From assembly GCF_040649515.1 (NCBI RefSeq), contig NZ_JBEZFP010000045.1:1-58863 (forward strand): a DNA stretch of 58,863 bases. Reading direction: 5' to 3'. Made by a program: the position numbers and the translations under genes. The notes beneath the pieces are model-generated. The model did not search any database. It saw nothing but the letters and a program-made list of their open reading frames with translations, and was not told where the DNA came from. This DNA is from Yinghuangia elevatio. Lineage in GTDB: Bacteria; Actinomycetota; Actinomycetes; Streptomycetales; Streptomycetaceae. Positions 31,624-40,523 of this stretch are shown here, one piece after another (the first letter of the stretch is position 1; every line of letters starts with the position of its first letter).

Positions 31624-32217
31624 ATGCAGAGCCAGCCGAAGTGGGCGTGGTGGATCGTCGGGATCGTCATTCCGGTCATCGGGATCGTGGTGACCATCTG
31701 GGCCGCCAACCCCTCGTCGGACTCCGGCACGGCGGACGCCGGGACCGACCGGCCGCCGGCCGCGACCGGGACCGGTTCCGGTTCCCGGCCGGGGCCGACC
31801 GGGCCGCCGCAGGCCGCCCCGCCGGCGGCGGACGTACCGCGCAAGGTGCTCGTCGGTCCCGTCGAGGTGACCATCGACGGCGCCAAGAGCTACCTCGAAC
31901 TGGACACCGTGCCGCCGATGGCGACGCAGTCCAACAAGAGCGCGGACGTCGTAGCGCTCGTCAACGTCGGCGACCCCAGCCTGCAATCCGAAGGCTCGAC
32001 CAAGACCATCGGCCTCCTGCCCCCCGAAGGCGCCGACCCCGCCCCGGCGGACTGCGAAGAGGCCGTGGACAAGCGCGGCACCTACAACAGCGGCGAACTC
32101 GCCCGCGGAACCCGCCTGTGCGTCGAGACGGACGAAGGCCACATGGCTTACCTGCGCGTCGTCAGCGGCGTGTCCATCAGCGCACCCGTCCGCTTCCAAG
32201 TCACCGTGTGGGAATAG
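31624..32217 (+). CDS. Single-pass membrane hypothetical protein with extracellular domain
   Basis: A 197-residue protein. Residues 8-27 form a membrane helix (AWWIVGIVIPVIGIVVTIWA). A disordered Thr/Gly/Pro linker (30-70) follows, then a domain of about 125 residues (VLVGPVEVTIDGAKSYLELD, VPPMATQSNKSADVVALVNV and MAYLRVVSGVSISAPVRFQV) that looks like a beta-sandwich with a Cys pair (ADCEEAV, RLCVETDE). The ATG is taken at 31624 because the protein-like part begins there; frames upstream are not coding. No family is recognised. It is divergent from the PQQ-like gene with about 240 bases between them. Confidence 0.72.
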   Translation: MQSQPKWAWWIVGIVIPVIGIVVTIWAANPSSDSGTADAGTDRPPAATGTGSGSRPGPTGPPQAAPPAADVPRKVLVGPVEVTIDGAKSYLELDTVPPMATQSNKSADVVALVNVGDPSLQSEGSTKTIGLLPPEGADPAPADCEEAVDKRGTYNSGELARGTRLCVETDEGHMAYLRVVSGVSISAPVRFQVTVWE

Positions 32218-33606
32218 GGATTCAGCAGCACGCCGGTGCGCACGGGTGTAACGGCCTTCCTTCATGGACTCGTCCCGGCCGACCCGTGCCCGGCCTCGCG
32301 GAACCGCTCGATCATCGCTGCGGCAATCGGCGGTGTGGTTCGTGCTCAGCGCGGAAGCGAACGTGGAAAAACCCCGGTCGGCGGCCCATACGGCTACACC
32401 GAATCGGCGCCGGTGCCATGGCGGACGGTGAGCGCCGGGGTTCGCCGAGCCCCCGCCACGCAACGTGGTCTTCGTCCTCGCGGCCGCCGATCCCCGCATC
32501 CCGGACTAATCGGTACGCATGACCGCAGCGGCCTTCGACGAGGCCCGCGCCGAGCAGTACAGAGACAAGGCGAAGCCCGGCGGTGGCACCTGGCTCATCG
32601 AACAGAAAGGCAGCGGGCACTTTCCGGGCGGGAACGAACAGGCTGTCCTGTCCACCGTCCTGGGGCATCTCACCGGCCGGAACCAGGTCACTCAGCCGCC
32701 GCCAACACCGGCCCACCCGCCGGAGCCCCGCAGGTCGCGCAGGTCCCCGACCTCGCGCCGACGGTCCCCGCAACGCACACCACCCGCGACCGGCAGATGC
32801 CACCGCTCAACGACGGCCGAGGCAGGCCGCGGGCGCCGCTTCACCCGAAGCCGCAGGCACGTCCGCGGATCTCGAGCAGCGTATTGCCACCCGCACCGCG
32901 ACCATCGAGCGCGATGTGCCCGAGATCGCCCGCCCCCGGCAGCAGGGCTTGTGACGCCCCCGCAACCCGCCGCCAGGACACCCTCGTCTCAGAAGCACCG
33001 GAAAACGCCGCCGTCGCCCGCACACCTGGGCCCCCGGGCGGTCCAGCCCGGGGGAACGGGCCGCCGATGTGGTGGGCGGTAATTCGGTGCGATCAACCTG
33101 TGGGTGAACAACGCCTTCACCCCGCGTTCGGCAGGTTCACAAGTTTGTCCCCGCTGCGGGATCCCGCTGCAGAGTGCGTGCTGCCGTGCAAACACGCCAT
33201 CCAGGGCCGACGGAATCGCTCCGCCGCGAACTGCCGCACGACAAGGCGCACGTCCGGGTCTCTCCGTCAACGCTCCGCAGTTCGGCCGGCTGCGCAGTCG
33301 TCTGCCGCGGCACGCCCAGCCGGTACCGCCGAACCACCAGCCGGAGGTTGCCGCCCGTGCGGTGCTGCGTGCCGCCCCGAGCATCCGCGCTGACGCAAGT
33401 ACCGGGGGACGCGTCCACACGCTCACGAAGGCCGGCACCGCGGGAGTTGCGCCCGGTCTCCAAGGCACCGTCGATCCGTCCGAAGCGGCGGGCGGTCGCG
33501 CCGACCAGGCGCTTCGCGCTGCGAAGCGCCTGCCCACCCGCGGCACGCCGCAGCAATCCGCCGGGTTCCGACGGCGCCATGGGACGCGCGCGCGGCGCAG
33601 GGTGGG
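32218..33606. other. 1.4 kb with no supportable gene
   Basis: All frames here are Arg/Pro/Ala-rich and lack recognisable domains or ribosome binding sites. One plus-strand stretch near 32570-32690 (WLIEQKGSGHFPGG followed by AVLSTVLGHL) reads somewhat like an alpha/beta hydrolase C-terminus, and another near 32860-32950 (SADLEQRIATRTATIERD) looks like a coiled coil. Both are short and could be decayed remnants. Confidence 0.4.
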
Positions 33607-34596
33607 ATGATTGCGCGCGTGACGGCAAGCATCACTGACATCGAGAAGGCCGCCGATGTGCTGCGCGCCGGGGGCCTGGTGGCGTTCCCGACCGAGACGG
33701 TCTACGGCCTGGGAGCGAACGCGGAGGACCCCGCCGCGGTCGCGCGCATCTACCAGGCCAAGGGGCGCCCACCCTCGCATCCTCTGATCGTCCACCTCTC
33801 GGACGCGGAGCACCTCGACGGTTGGGCCAGGGAGGTACCGGAGACGGCGCGGCTGCTGGCGGAGCGCTTCTGGCCGGGTCCGCTCACCCTCGTCCTGCGG
33901 CGCGGCCGCCGGGTGTCCCTCGAAGCGACGGGCGGCCTGGACACGGTGGCGGTGCGCGTGCCGGACCACCCGGTGGCGCTCGCGCTGCTGTCGGCCTTCG
34001 GCGGGGGCGTCGCGGCGCCGTCCGCCAATCGCTTCGGTTCGGTCAGCCCCACGACCGCGGACGACGTCCGTGCCGAGCTCGGCAACGCCGTCGACGTCGT
34101 CCTGGACGGCGGCCCGTGCACGGTCGGAGTGGAGTCGACCATCGTGGACACCACCGCCGAGGCTGCGGCTGTGCTGCGCCCCGGCGGGGTGACGCGCGAG
34201 GACCTCGAAGCGGCACTGGACCGGCGGCTGGCGGTGCACTCCGCCGGCGGAGTTCGCGTGCCGGGCCGGCATCCGTCCCACTACGCGCCGCGGGCCCGGG
34301 TCGTCCTGGTCGAGCCGGAGAAGGTTGTTGCGGAGGCGGCGCTCGCGCAGGAGCTCGGGCACCGGGTGGGCGTCCTGCTGCCGCCGTCGTTCGCCGACAA
34401 CCACGTGAAAGCCCACGCAGTGGTGGCCGTCCCCGATTCGGCGGCGGCCTACGCGCGCGGGCTGTACGCCTTCCTCCGCGAACTCGACCGGCACGAATGC
34501 GACCTCATCGTCGCCTCGCTCCCGGCCGAGGACGGTCTGGGACTTGCGATCGCCAACCGCCTCGGCCGCGCCGCGGGCCCGCGCCCCTCCCCGTGA
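33607..34596 (+). CDS. tsaC: L-threonylcarbamoyladenylate synthase (TsaC/Sua5)
   Basis: A 329-residue Sua5-type enzyme that makes threonylcarbamoyl-AMP for the t6A modification of tRNAs decoding ANN codons. The YrdC domain (about 1-205) has the nucleotide-binding stretch GGLVAFPTETVYGLGANAED, the KxR motif in YQAKGRPPSHPLIVHL and SANRFGSVSPTTADDV. Residues about 210-325 are the C-terminal Sua5 domain, which begins GRHPSHYAPRARVVLVEPEK. An ATG at 33607 is used; a GTG four codons on is also possible. It stands alone here, beside gene relics. A second, genome-core TsaC would be expected elsewhere if this is an accessory copy. Confidence 0.92.
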   Translation: MIARVTASITDIEKAADVLRAGGLVAFPTETVYGLGANAEDPAAVARIYQAKGRPPSHPLIVHLSDAEHLDGWAREVPETARLLAERFWPGPLTLVLRRGRRVSLEATGGLDTVAVRVPDHPVALALLSAFGGGVAAPSANRFGSVSPTTADDVRAELGNAVDVVLDGGPCTVGVESTIVDTTAEAAAVLRPGGVTREDLEAALDRRLAVHSAGGVRVPGRHPSHYAPRARVVLVEPEKVVAEAALAQELGHRVGVLLPPSFADNHVKAHAVVAVPDSAAAYARGLYAFLRELDRHECDLIVASLPAEDGLGLAIANRLGRAAGPRPSP

Positions 34597-34612
34597 CCGG
34601 CGCAGACGCCGT

Positions 34613-34822
34613 TCACGACCCGGCGGCAGTGCCCACGGCCCCCAGACTGTCGGCGGTGGCATCGAGGCCGCGGGCGGCGACCACTCGGGCGCTGCCGTCG
34701 GTGAGGCGGTAGCGCAGGCCCACGACGGCTCTCTGCCCTGCGTCGACCCGCGCGGCAAGGACCCGCGAGCGGTCGAGGAGCAGGTCCACAGTGTGCCGGA
34801 CGTGGACGGCGAGATCCGGAGG
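34613..34822 (-). pseudogene. C-terminal relic of a beta-carbonic anhydrase
   Basis: An open minus-strand frame of 69 codons ending at a TGA (34613-34615) reads VHVRHTVDLLLDRSRVLAAR, then VDAGQRAVVGLRYRLTDGSA. This is the end of beta-class carbonic anhydrases, where a helix N-V-x-x-x-V-x-x-L-x-x-S-P-x-L is followed by I-V-G-x-x-Y-x-L-x-x-G. The zinc ligands and the rest of the enzyme upstream are missing and there is no start. It is a dead fragment, recognised by motif only. Confidence 0.65.
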
Positions 34823-35161
34823 CCGGCGCGATCACGGAGAGATTCGGCGCTCGCGGCGGGGAACCGCGGTACGGGGCCCTGTGTGGCGAGCCGTGTAGTC
34901 AGCCTGCCGCGTGTGCGGGCAGGTCCCTGTTGCCGTCACCCCGGGTCGCTGTCATTACGCCGGAGTCGGTCAGACATCGGCCGCCGGCTCGGACCAACTC
35001 CCACCGGTAATCGCCGCCGAGCGTCCACAGCAGAGCCCCGTGGAGGGTGGCGAGACGGTGGATGCGGCCGCCCCCTCCCGCTCGGCGTGATCGGCCCAGG
35101 CTCGTGCCGAAGCAGTGCCGGTGCGGCGGTTCCTGACGGTAGGTGAGAGGGCGCGCGGCGC
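34823..35161. other. Gap between two gene relics
   Basis: Nothing supportable. A minus-strand frame (34899-35180) reads YRWELVRAGGRCLTDSGVM and might be a fragment of an unknown protein, but it lacks a start signal and the rest is low complexity. Confidence 0.35.
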
Positions 35162-35405
35162 TATCGGGATCCGCGGTCATCCCCGAACCGGCGTACCAGC
35201 AAAGCCGACCGCAAGCGGCGCGGCCGACGCGGCAGTCGGCCGCACCGACACCGCTGTGAGGCCTACAAGCAGCGCAACACCGTCGAACGCTGTATCAACA
35301 GCTCAAGCAGTGGTGCGGCGTGGGGGCGACGCGATACGACAAGAACGCCAACATCTACCGCGCAGGCTCGCCATCGCCGCCATCCGCGTCTGGGCGGCAC
35401 GATGA
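35162..35405 (+). pseudogene. Relic of an IS5-type transposase (C-terminal part)
   Basis: Pieces from three frames in order spell the end of a DDE transposase: VIPEPAYQQ, then KADRKRRGRRGSRPH, then YKQRNTVERCIN, then LKQWCGVGATRYDKNANIYR and LAIAAIRVWAAR before a stop. The Glu in R-N-T-V-E-R is the third catalytic residue of the IS5 family. At least three frameshifts and loss of the N-terminal two thirds make it inactive. No terminal inverted repeats were found. Its 3' end overlaps the end of the GntR-TetR gene on the other strand. Confidence 0.75.
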
Positions 35406-36392
35406 TCCACCGGAAAGCGCCTGGCCAGGCCGGCCGGCGGAACGCTGGTTGAGGAGTGAGGCGAGGCCGCCGAGGAGGCACTGGAGGCCGAACTCGAAGA
35501 GGGCATCGAGGTCGAGGTCGTAGCCGGCCGCGGCGAGGTTGGAGAGTGCGGGGAACCGGCCGGTGGCCAATACCGCCAGGAGCGCGGGCTCCTGGGTGTC
35601 CATCCACTCCTCGCTGTCGAGTCCGCTGTGCGCCTCGGCCTCCCGCTCCGTCTCCAGGTTGACGGCGATGCCGCGAGCGTAGTTGAGCAGCGCGAGGTGC
35701 GCGGTGAAAGCGGAATGCAGGTCGAGTCCGTGGGCGTGCAGGATCGCCAACATCCACTCGCCGTACGGCAGTGCCGAGGTGATCACGGGCGGACGTGTGA
35801 TGGACAGCGCCGGTGCGAGCCAGGGGTGGCGGCGGAACAGCTCCCAGAGCTGCCGGGCAGCCAGTTCGATCGCCTCCCTCCAGCCCTGCGGAGGGTCGGC
35901 GGGCAGCGGGTGCTGCGCGATGACGCTGTCCATCATCCGCGTCAGCAGGTCGTCCTTGTCGGCCACGTGCCGGTACAGCGACATGGTCGCCACCCCGAGC
36001 TCGGCGGCCACCCGGCGCATGGTGACCGCGGCCAATCCTTCGGTGTCGGCGACCGTGACGCCTGCGTCGACGATCCGTCCGAGGGTGAGCGCCGCCTGGA
36101 CCGAGGACTCGTCGGACGGCCCACCCGGGCGTACCGCGGCCGTGGGCCGGGCTGCCCGTCCCGGGCGGCTCGGGGCCGCCACTACCGTCCCGACGCCCGG
36201 GACGGCGCGGACCGTGCCCTCACGGCGCAGTTCGGTGAGTGCCTTGGTCGCGGTCGCCATGGCGACGCCCCACTGCCGCGTGATCTCCCGGGTCGAGGGC
36301 ACGCGATCGCCCGGCGCCAGTTCGCCCGTCTCGATCCGCCGCCGCAGTTCGGCGACGATCCGGCTGTAGCGCGGTACCGCCTGTCCGCTCAC
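35355..36392 (-). CDS. GntR-TetR chimeric transcriptional regulator
   Basis: A 345-residue regulator that joins two DNA-binding families. Residues about 7-70 are a GntR winged helix (RYSRIVAELRRRIETGELAP, VPSTREITRQWGVAMATATK). Residues about 100-320 are a TetR-type protein with its own helix-turn-helix (VTMRRVAAELGVATMSLYRH) and a ligand-binding domain of the TetR_C_11 kind. The C-terminal 17 residues (SCRPDADGGDGEPAR and nearby) are encoded by the antisense strand of an IS relic. A GTG at 36392 is used because GGAGG lies seven bases before it; a GTG two codons earlier is possible. It is divergent from an FAD monooxygenase, its probable target. Confidence 0.85.
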   Translation of the reverse strand: MSGQAVPRYSRIVAELRRRIETGELAPGDRVPSTREITRQWGVAMATATKALTELRREGTVRAVPGVGTVVAAPSRPGRAARPTAAVRPGGPSDESSVQAALTLGRIVDAGVTVADTEGLAAVTMRRVAAELGVATMSLYRHVADKDDLLTRMMDSVIAQHPLPADPPQGWREAIELAARQLWELFRRHPWLAPALSITRPPVITSALPYGEWMLAILHAHGLDLHSAFTAHLALLNYARGIAVNLETEREAEAHSGLDSEEWMDTQEPALLAVLATGRFPALSNLAAAGYDLDLDALFEFGLQCLLGGLASLLNQRSAGRPGQALSGGSSCRPDADGGDGEPAR

Positions 36393-36404
36393 TGACACCC
36401 CTCC

Positions 36405-36494
36405 GCACTAGTGCACTTGTACGGCGTCATCCTAGCCACCGACACCGGGCTGCCCCGGGTACCAGCGTCCTTTCTTGCCTCTGCGCACTAGTGC
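36405..36494. promoter_or_regulatory. Two identical palindromic operators between the regulator and monooxygenase
   Basis: GCACTAGTGC, a perfect 10-base palindrome, occurs at 36405-36414 and again at 36485-36494, each followed by A on the plus strand. The spacing is exactly 80 bases, close to a whole number of helical turns. One copy lies just before the regulator start and the other before the monooxygenase start, so both divergent promoters could be repressed together. Confidence 0.7.
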
Positions 36495-36570
36495 ATCGTT
36501 GTCCAACACCTCATCTTGAAAAGGCATTTCGTGATTGCGCATCGCTCTGCGTACGGCGTACTTTCCCACC

Positions 36571-37782
36571 ATGCCGAACAACGAGATACTCATTTGCGGC
36601 GCCGGTATCGCAGGTCCCGCGCTGGCGTACTGGCTACGCAGGGGAGGCTTCACGGTCACCATCGTGGAACGCGCGCCGGCACCCCGGCCGGGCGGGCAGA
36701 CCGTGGATCTGCGCGGCGCCGGCCGCACTGTGGTCGAACGAATGGGGCTGATGGACCAGGCCAGAGCGCAGAGCGTGGACCAGCGCGGCCTCGCCCTCGT
36801 GGACGCCTCCGGCCGGACCACCGCGCGATTGCCCGCCGACAGCTTCGGCGGCGAGGGAATCGTCTCCGAGATCGAGATCCTCCGCGGCGACCTCGCCCGT
36901 CTGCTGTACGAGGCCACCCTGCCGGACACGGAATACCTCTTCGGCGACACCGTCACCGACATCCACCAGGACGCGGACACGGTCACCGCCACCTTCGAGA
37001 ACGCCGCGCCGCGCCGCTTCGGGCTGGTCGTCGGCGCGGACGGACCGCACTCCGTGGTCCGCGCGCTCGCCTTCGGCCCGGAGCGGGAGTTCGTCCACCC
37101 GATCGGCCTGTACACGGCCTGGTTCACCGCCCTCGACAGCCTGGACCTCGACGGCTGGTTCCTGATGCACAACGCGCCCGGCGGCCTGGTTGTCTCTGCC
37201 CGACCCGGCCGCGTCCCCGGCGAGATCAACGCCGGCTTCAGCTTCCGCTCACCACCGCTGACCTACGACAGCCGCGACACCACCGCCCAACAGGGACTCG
37301 TAGCCCGGCGCTTCGCCCACGTCGGCTGGGAGACCCCGCGCCTGCTGCGGGCGATGCACACCGCCCCGGACTTCCTCTTCGACTCCATGGGTCAGGTCCG
37401 CCTCGACAGTTGGTCGCGCGGCCGCGTGGCGCTGCTCGGCGACGCCGGATACTGCGCGACCCCGCTGACCGGCCTCGGGACCAGTCTTGCCCTGGTCGGC
37501 GCCTACGTCCTGGCCGGTGAACTCGCCGCCGCCAAAGGCGACCACGGTGCCGCCCTCCGCCGCTACGACACGGTGATGCGCCCGTACGTACGCCAGGCCC
37601 AGCAGTTGCCGCCCGGCGGAGCCGCCGGGTACGCACCGTCGAGTCGGCTCGGCATCCGGCTGCGCGACCTCTCGATGCGGTCGACGACCCGCTGGCCGAT
37701 GCGGAACCTGCTCGCCGCACAGTTCGCCAAGGCCGGGCACATCGCACTGCCGCAGTACAGCCTCGCCGCAGACATACGCTGA
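36571..37782 (+). CDS. FAD-dependent monooxygenase (PHBH/TetX-like)
   Basis: A 403-residue class A flavoprotein monooxygenase. The FAD site is ILICGAGIAGPALAYWLRRG (GxGxxG), with the ribose-binding Glu in VTIVERAPAPRPGGQTVDLR. The middle motif LVVGADGPHSVVR (DG) and the late motif RVALLGDAGYCATPLTGLGT (GD) complete the cofactor fold. The enzymes hydroxylate or oxidise aromatic or polyketide substrates, and TetX-like members inactivate tetracyclines. The ATG at 36571 is taken; a GTG twelve codons upstream is unlikely. It is divergent from the GntR-TetR regulator with two operators between, a typical drug-responsive pair. The substrate is unknown. Confidence 0.92.
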   Translation: MPNNEILICGAGIAGPALAYWLRRGGFTVTIVERAPAPRPGGQTVDLRGAGRTVVERMGLMDQARAQSVDQRGLALVDASGRTTARLPADSFGGEGIVSEIEILRGDLARLLYEATLPDTEYLFGDTVTDIHQDADTVTATFENAAPRRFGLVVGADGPHSVVRALAFGPEREFVHPIGLYTAWFTALDSLDLDGWFLMHNAPGGLVVSARPGRVPGEINAGFSFRSPPLTYDSRDTTAQQGLVARRFAHVGWETPRLLRAMHTAPDFLFDSMGQVRLDSWSRGRVALLGDAGYCATPLTGLGTSLALVGAYVLAGELAAAKGDHGAALRRYDTVMRPYVRQAQQLPPGGAAGYAPSSRLGIRLRDLSMRSTTRWPMRNLLAAQFAKAGHIALPQYSLAADIR

Positions 37783-37985
37783 CCGGCCCCCAGCCACGGG
37801 CCGGCGTTCCCGGCTTTCGGGGACGGCGGTCCCTGGTGCCTGGGACGCGGATGCGCGGACAGTGGCCGACAGTGGCGGACAGAGCGTGCTCCACAGCAGA
37901 GGCCGAACAGGGGGCGGTGACGTGGGCCGGCGAAGGTTGGACAGCACGGCGGAGTACGGGCGTGATGTGTGCAGCGGAGGCTCCG

Positions 37986-38456
37986 GTGGGCAGTGACGCG
38001 CACAGTGGCGTCACGCTGCGGCTGGGCCATGAAAACCCGCGCGGCGCAGGCATGTTCGAGCGCATCACCTACGCCATGACGGCAGTGGTGTCGCCTCGTC
38101 CTGAACGTGGCGCCGACGACGTCGAGGGGCGGTGCTCCGCGTGCGGTGCGCGGTTCGTCTACCGGGTGTGGTCGCGATCGGCGTTGCGGAGGCGACGCGT
38201 CGCGTGGACCGCCGTCCTGCATACCGGCATCGCCGTACTGGTGGTGTGGGTCCTTCTGCTGAACAGGTATCCGGAGGCGTCCGCAGGCGGGCACACTGTC
38301 GTGTCGGGCTCGGTGTGGGCGGTCGGCGTCTTCGGGCTGGCGGGGGTCCTGCAGGGCGTTTCTCGGCTGTGCAAAGAGGATGGCACCCGCCTGGTCGACG
38401 CGCCGAGTCGGCACCGCGGATTCCGCAGCGTCCGCAGCGACGGGCCGACACCATGA
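37986..38456 (+). CDS. Small membrane protein with N-terminal zinc-ribbon-like pair
   Basis: A 156-residue protein. GGAGG lies five bases before the GTG at 37986. Residues about 52-60 carry a single Cys-x-x-Cys (GRCSACGARFVYRVWS), half a zinc ribbon. Two membrane helices follow, VAWTAVLHTGIAVLVVWVLL and VSGSVWAVGVFGLAGVLQGV, then a basic tail. Nothing identifies a family or a function. It follows the monooxygenase by about 200 bases and is probably a separate gene. Confidence 0.55.
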   Translation: MGSDAHSGVTLRLGHENPRGAGMFERITYAMTAVVSPRPERGADDVEGRCSACGARFVYRVWSRSALRRRRVAWTAVLHTGIAVLVVWVLLLNRYPEASAGGHTVVSGSVWAVGVFGLAGVLQGVSRLCKEDGTRLVDAPSRHRGFRSVRSDGPTP

Positions 38457-38978
38457 CGGCGCATCGGCGCATCGGCGGCCCGGCGGCCCGAGCACTCTGT
38501 GGCGTCGCGACACCGAACCGATGTTGCCTGTCCGTACGTTGGACATCGCAGCTGTCCGATCCCGTCGTACACCGCGCTCGGGAGCAAGACTCGTCGCCGC
38601 GCCGGCGCCGGCAGATATGCCAGGCGGTGACTGACAACAGCTTCAGCACTGATGCGATCTCCGACATCGAGCGCGTGTCCCGCAATGCCGACGGCGACAC
38701 CGTCGGTCCCGGCCGGCACCTCGGCGCGCGCGACCGCGCGGTCAACTGACCGCACGTTGGCCGGCCCGTCGGGCCCAGGCATCGACGGCGGTGGCGCCGA
38801 CGAGAGTCCGGCTGGGCCGGCCGCCGCGCTGCCCGGTCACCCAGTCATGCACGACCTGTCGTGTTCCCTGGTGCGGCGGCTGCACCCATGCCATGACTGG
38901 ACGCAATGCACCCGGCGTCATCGCATTGCCGATCCTTGCGGCTCTTCCGGGAAAGGCGCGGCCTTGTTTCCGCTTCTC
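38457..38978. other. Gap with one possible short remnant
   Basis: No gene is supported. A minus-strand frame of 50 codons (38742-38894) starts with ATG and reads WVQPPHQGTRQVVHDWVTGQ and RGGRPSRTLVGATAVDAW. It is protein-like in codon use but has no clear ribosome binding site and no known family. Confidence 0.35.
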
Positions 38979-40289
38979 TCAGCCCCCAGTGATCAGTTGG
39001 CGGGTCAGACGGACTATCGGACGGGTGGATTCCATCTCGTAGTTGGACAGGATCACCGTCACGTACCCGCTGTCGGGGTAGATCGCCAGCTCGGTCGCGG
39101 CGCCGTTGCTCGCTCCGCCGTTGTGCCCGTACCACGTCTGGTCGCCGGTGATCGTGACGGTCGGACCGTACCCCTGGAACGCGACCGGCGCGGGGCCGGG
39201 TGGCGGTGCCTGCGCACCGGCCTGTGCCCCGGGTTGCGGTGCCTGCGCACCCGTCGGCCCACCGGGCTGCGGTGCCTGCGCACCCGTCGGCCCACCGGGC
39301 TGCGGTGCCTGCGCACCCGCCGGCCCACCGGGCGGGCCGGCAGACATCGGCGGCATCGGCGTCTTCCCGCTGAGCATCAGCCGGGTGTACGCCCGATTCA
39401 GCAGTTTCTCCTCCGACAGCGCGCGAGCAAACCGTTCCATCTCGGCGCAGGTCGAGAACGCACCGGGGACGAAGATTTGCTCGTCCAACGACTCGACCCG
39501 GTCCGCCGACCCCGGTGGGCGCCAGTAGGAGTGGGCGATCCGGCGGTCCTCGCGCATCTGCGGCAGCGTGTAGTAATCGGTACCGGCCATGCCGGTGGCT
39601 CGGAAGACGTGCTGTCGCAGGTAGTCGTGGAACGGCTGCCCGGACGCCCGCGCGACGATCTCGTCGAGCAAGTGGTACGCCGAGTTGCTGTACCCGCTGC
39701 CCGCGCCCGGCGGGAAGGCCAGTGTCTGCTTCCGGATGAAGCCACCGATGCCCTCGAACACCTGGGTCTCGCTGGTCCACGTACGGGCGGTCTCCCAGAA
39801 CCCGGGCATTCCGTGGTGGTCGCCCAGACCCGAGGTGTGGGTCAGCAGATGATGGATCGTCACCTGGTCCGCGATATCGGCCGGGAATCCTTGTAGGTGT
39901 GCGCCGAGCTTGTCGTCGTACCTCAGCTTCCCGTGCTGCGCCAGTTGTGCCACGGACACAGCGGTGAACAGCTTGGCGACCGAGGCCAGGCCGAAGAGCG
40001 TGTCCGGCCCGTTGGGGACCGACCGGGCTTTGTCGGCCCAGCCGCATGACCGGGCGAGCACAGTCCGTCCCCGATGCGTGACCAGCAGAGAGCCGGAGAA
40101 GGCGTCCTTGGCCGCCTCGTCCGTGACAAGCCGGTCCAACTCACCGCCGGGCCGCAGCCCCTTTGGCACCGCCCCCATCGCCGGCGCGTCGTCCTTCGCG
40201 GCCGACCATGTGGCCCCGGCCGCCACTGCTCCGGTCGCAGCGACTGTGGAAGCACCCAGGATGCCCAGAACCGCTCGGCGAGACGCCAT
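38979..40289 (-). CDS. Secreted serine hydrolase (class C beta-lactamase/DD-peptidase fold)
   Basis: A 436-residue protein. A Tat-type signal ASRRAVLGILGASTVAATGA suggests export. The active-site Ser-x-x-Lys is SVAK (103-106), the Tyr-x-Asn motif is YSN (200-202) and an HNG near residue 398 takes the place of the KTG motif. The HTSGLGDHHG stretch is typical of the family. It would act on D-amino-acid peptides, esters or beta-lactams. A Pro/Gly/Ala/Gln stretch at about 320-360 is built from tandem repeats and lies just before the final strands, probably as a flexible loop. It has no operon partner. Confidence 0.9.
   Translation of the reverse strand: MASRRAVLGILGASTVAATGAVAAGATWSAAKDDAPAMGAVPKGLRPGGELDRLVTDEAAKDAFSGSLLVTHRGRTVLARSCGWADKARSVPNGPDTLFGLASVAKLFTAVSVAQLAQHGKLRYDDKLGAHLQGFPADIADQVTIHHLLTHTSGLGDHHGMPGFWETARTWTSETQVFEGIGGFIRKQTLAFPPGAGSGYSNSAYHLLDEIVARASGQPFHDYLRQHVFRATGMAGTDYYTLPQMREDRRIAHSYWRPPGSADRVESLDEQIFVPGAFSTCAEMERFARALSEEKLLNRAYTRLMLSGKTPMPPMSAGPPGGPAGAQAPQPGGPTGAQAPQPGGPTGAQAPQPGAQAGAQAPPPGPAPVAFQGYGPTVTITGDQTWYGHNGGASNGAATELAIYPDSGYVTVILSNYEMESTRPIVRLTRQLITGG
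39235..39333. repeat. 33-base tandem repeat inside the serine hydrolase gene
   Basis: Three near-identical 33-base units (39235-39267, 39268-39300, 39301-39333) with a degenerate copy to the left encode repeats of GAQAPQPGGPT on the minus strand. The unit length is a multiple of three, so gain or loss of copies keeps the frame and changes the length of an exposed linker. Confidence 0.85.
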
Positions 40290-40467
40290 GTGAAACCACC
40301 CTTTCCGACTGCGATTTGACGGTGACCAGGTTTATCCGCCGGAACCGATGGGCGGCCGATCGGCGATCCATATGCGTTCCATAGATGGCCGTTGCGATAC
40401 TGCGCGGGTAGGCCGCTCCCCCGGCTTTGCCGCACGCGCCGAGCATCGCCTCTACCCGGGCGCCTTC

Positions 40468-40523
40468 GCCCCTCGCCCCTCGTCCCCCGCCCCTCGCCCC
40501 TCGCCCCTCGCCCCTCGCCCCGA
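40468..40523. repeat. Heptamer tandem repeat GCCCCTC
   Basis: About eight head-to-tail copies of the seven-base unit GCCCCTC, with two variant units, lie in the 479-base region between the serine hydrolase and the sensor kinase genes. No gene is supported in that region; the repeat is probably a slippage-prone spacer. Confidence 0.8.

Noticed and set aside
34899..35180. 93-codon minus-strand frame between two relics
   Set aside because: No ribosome binding site or recognisable motif; possibly a remnant but cannot be supported.
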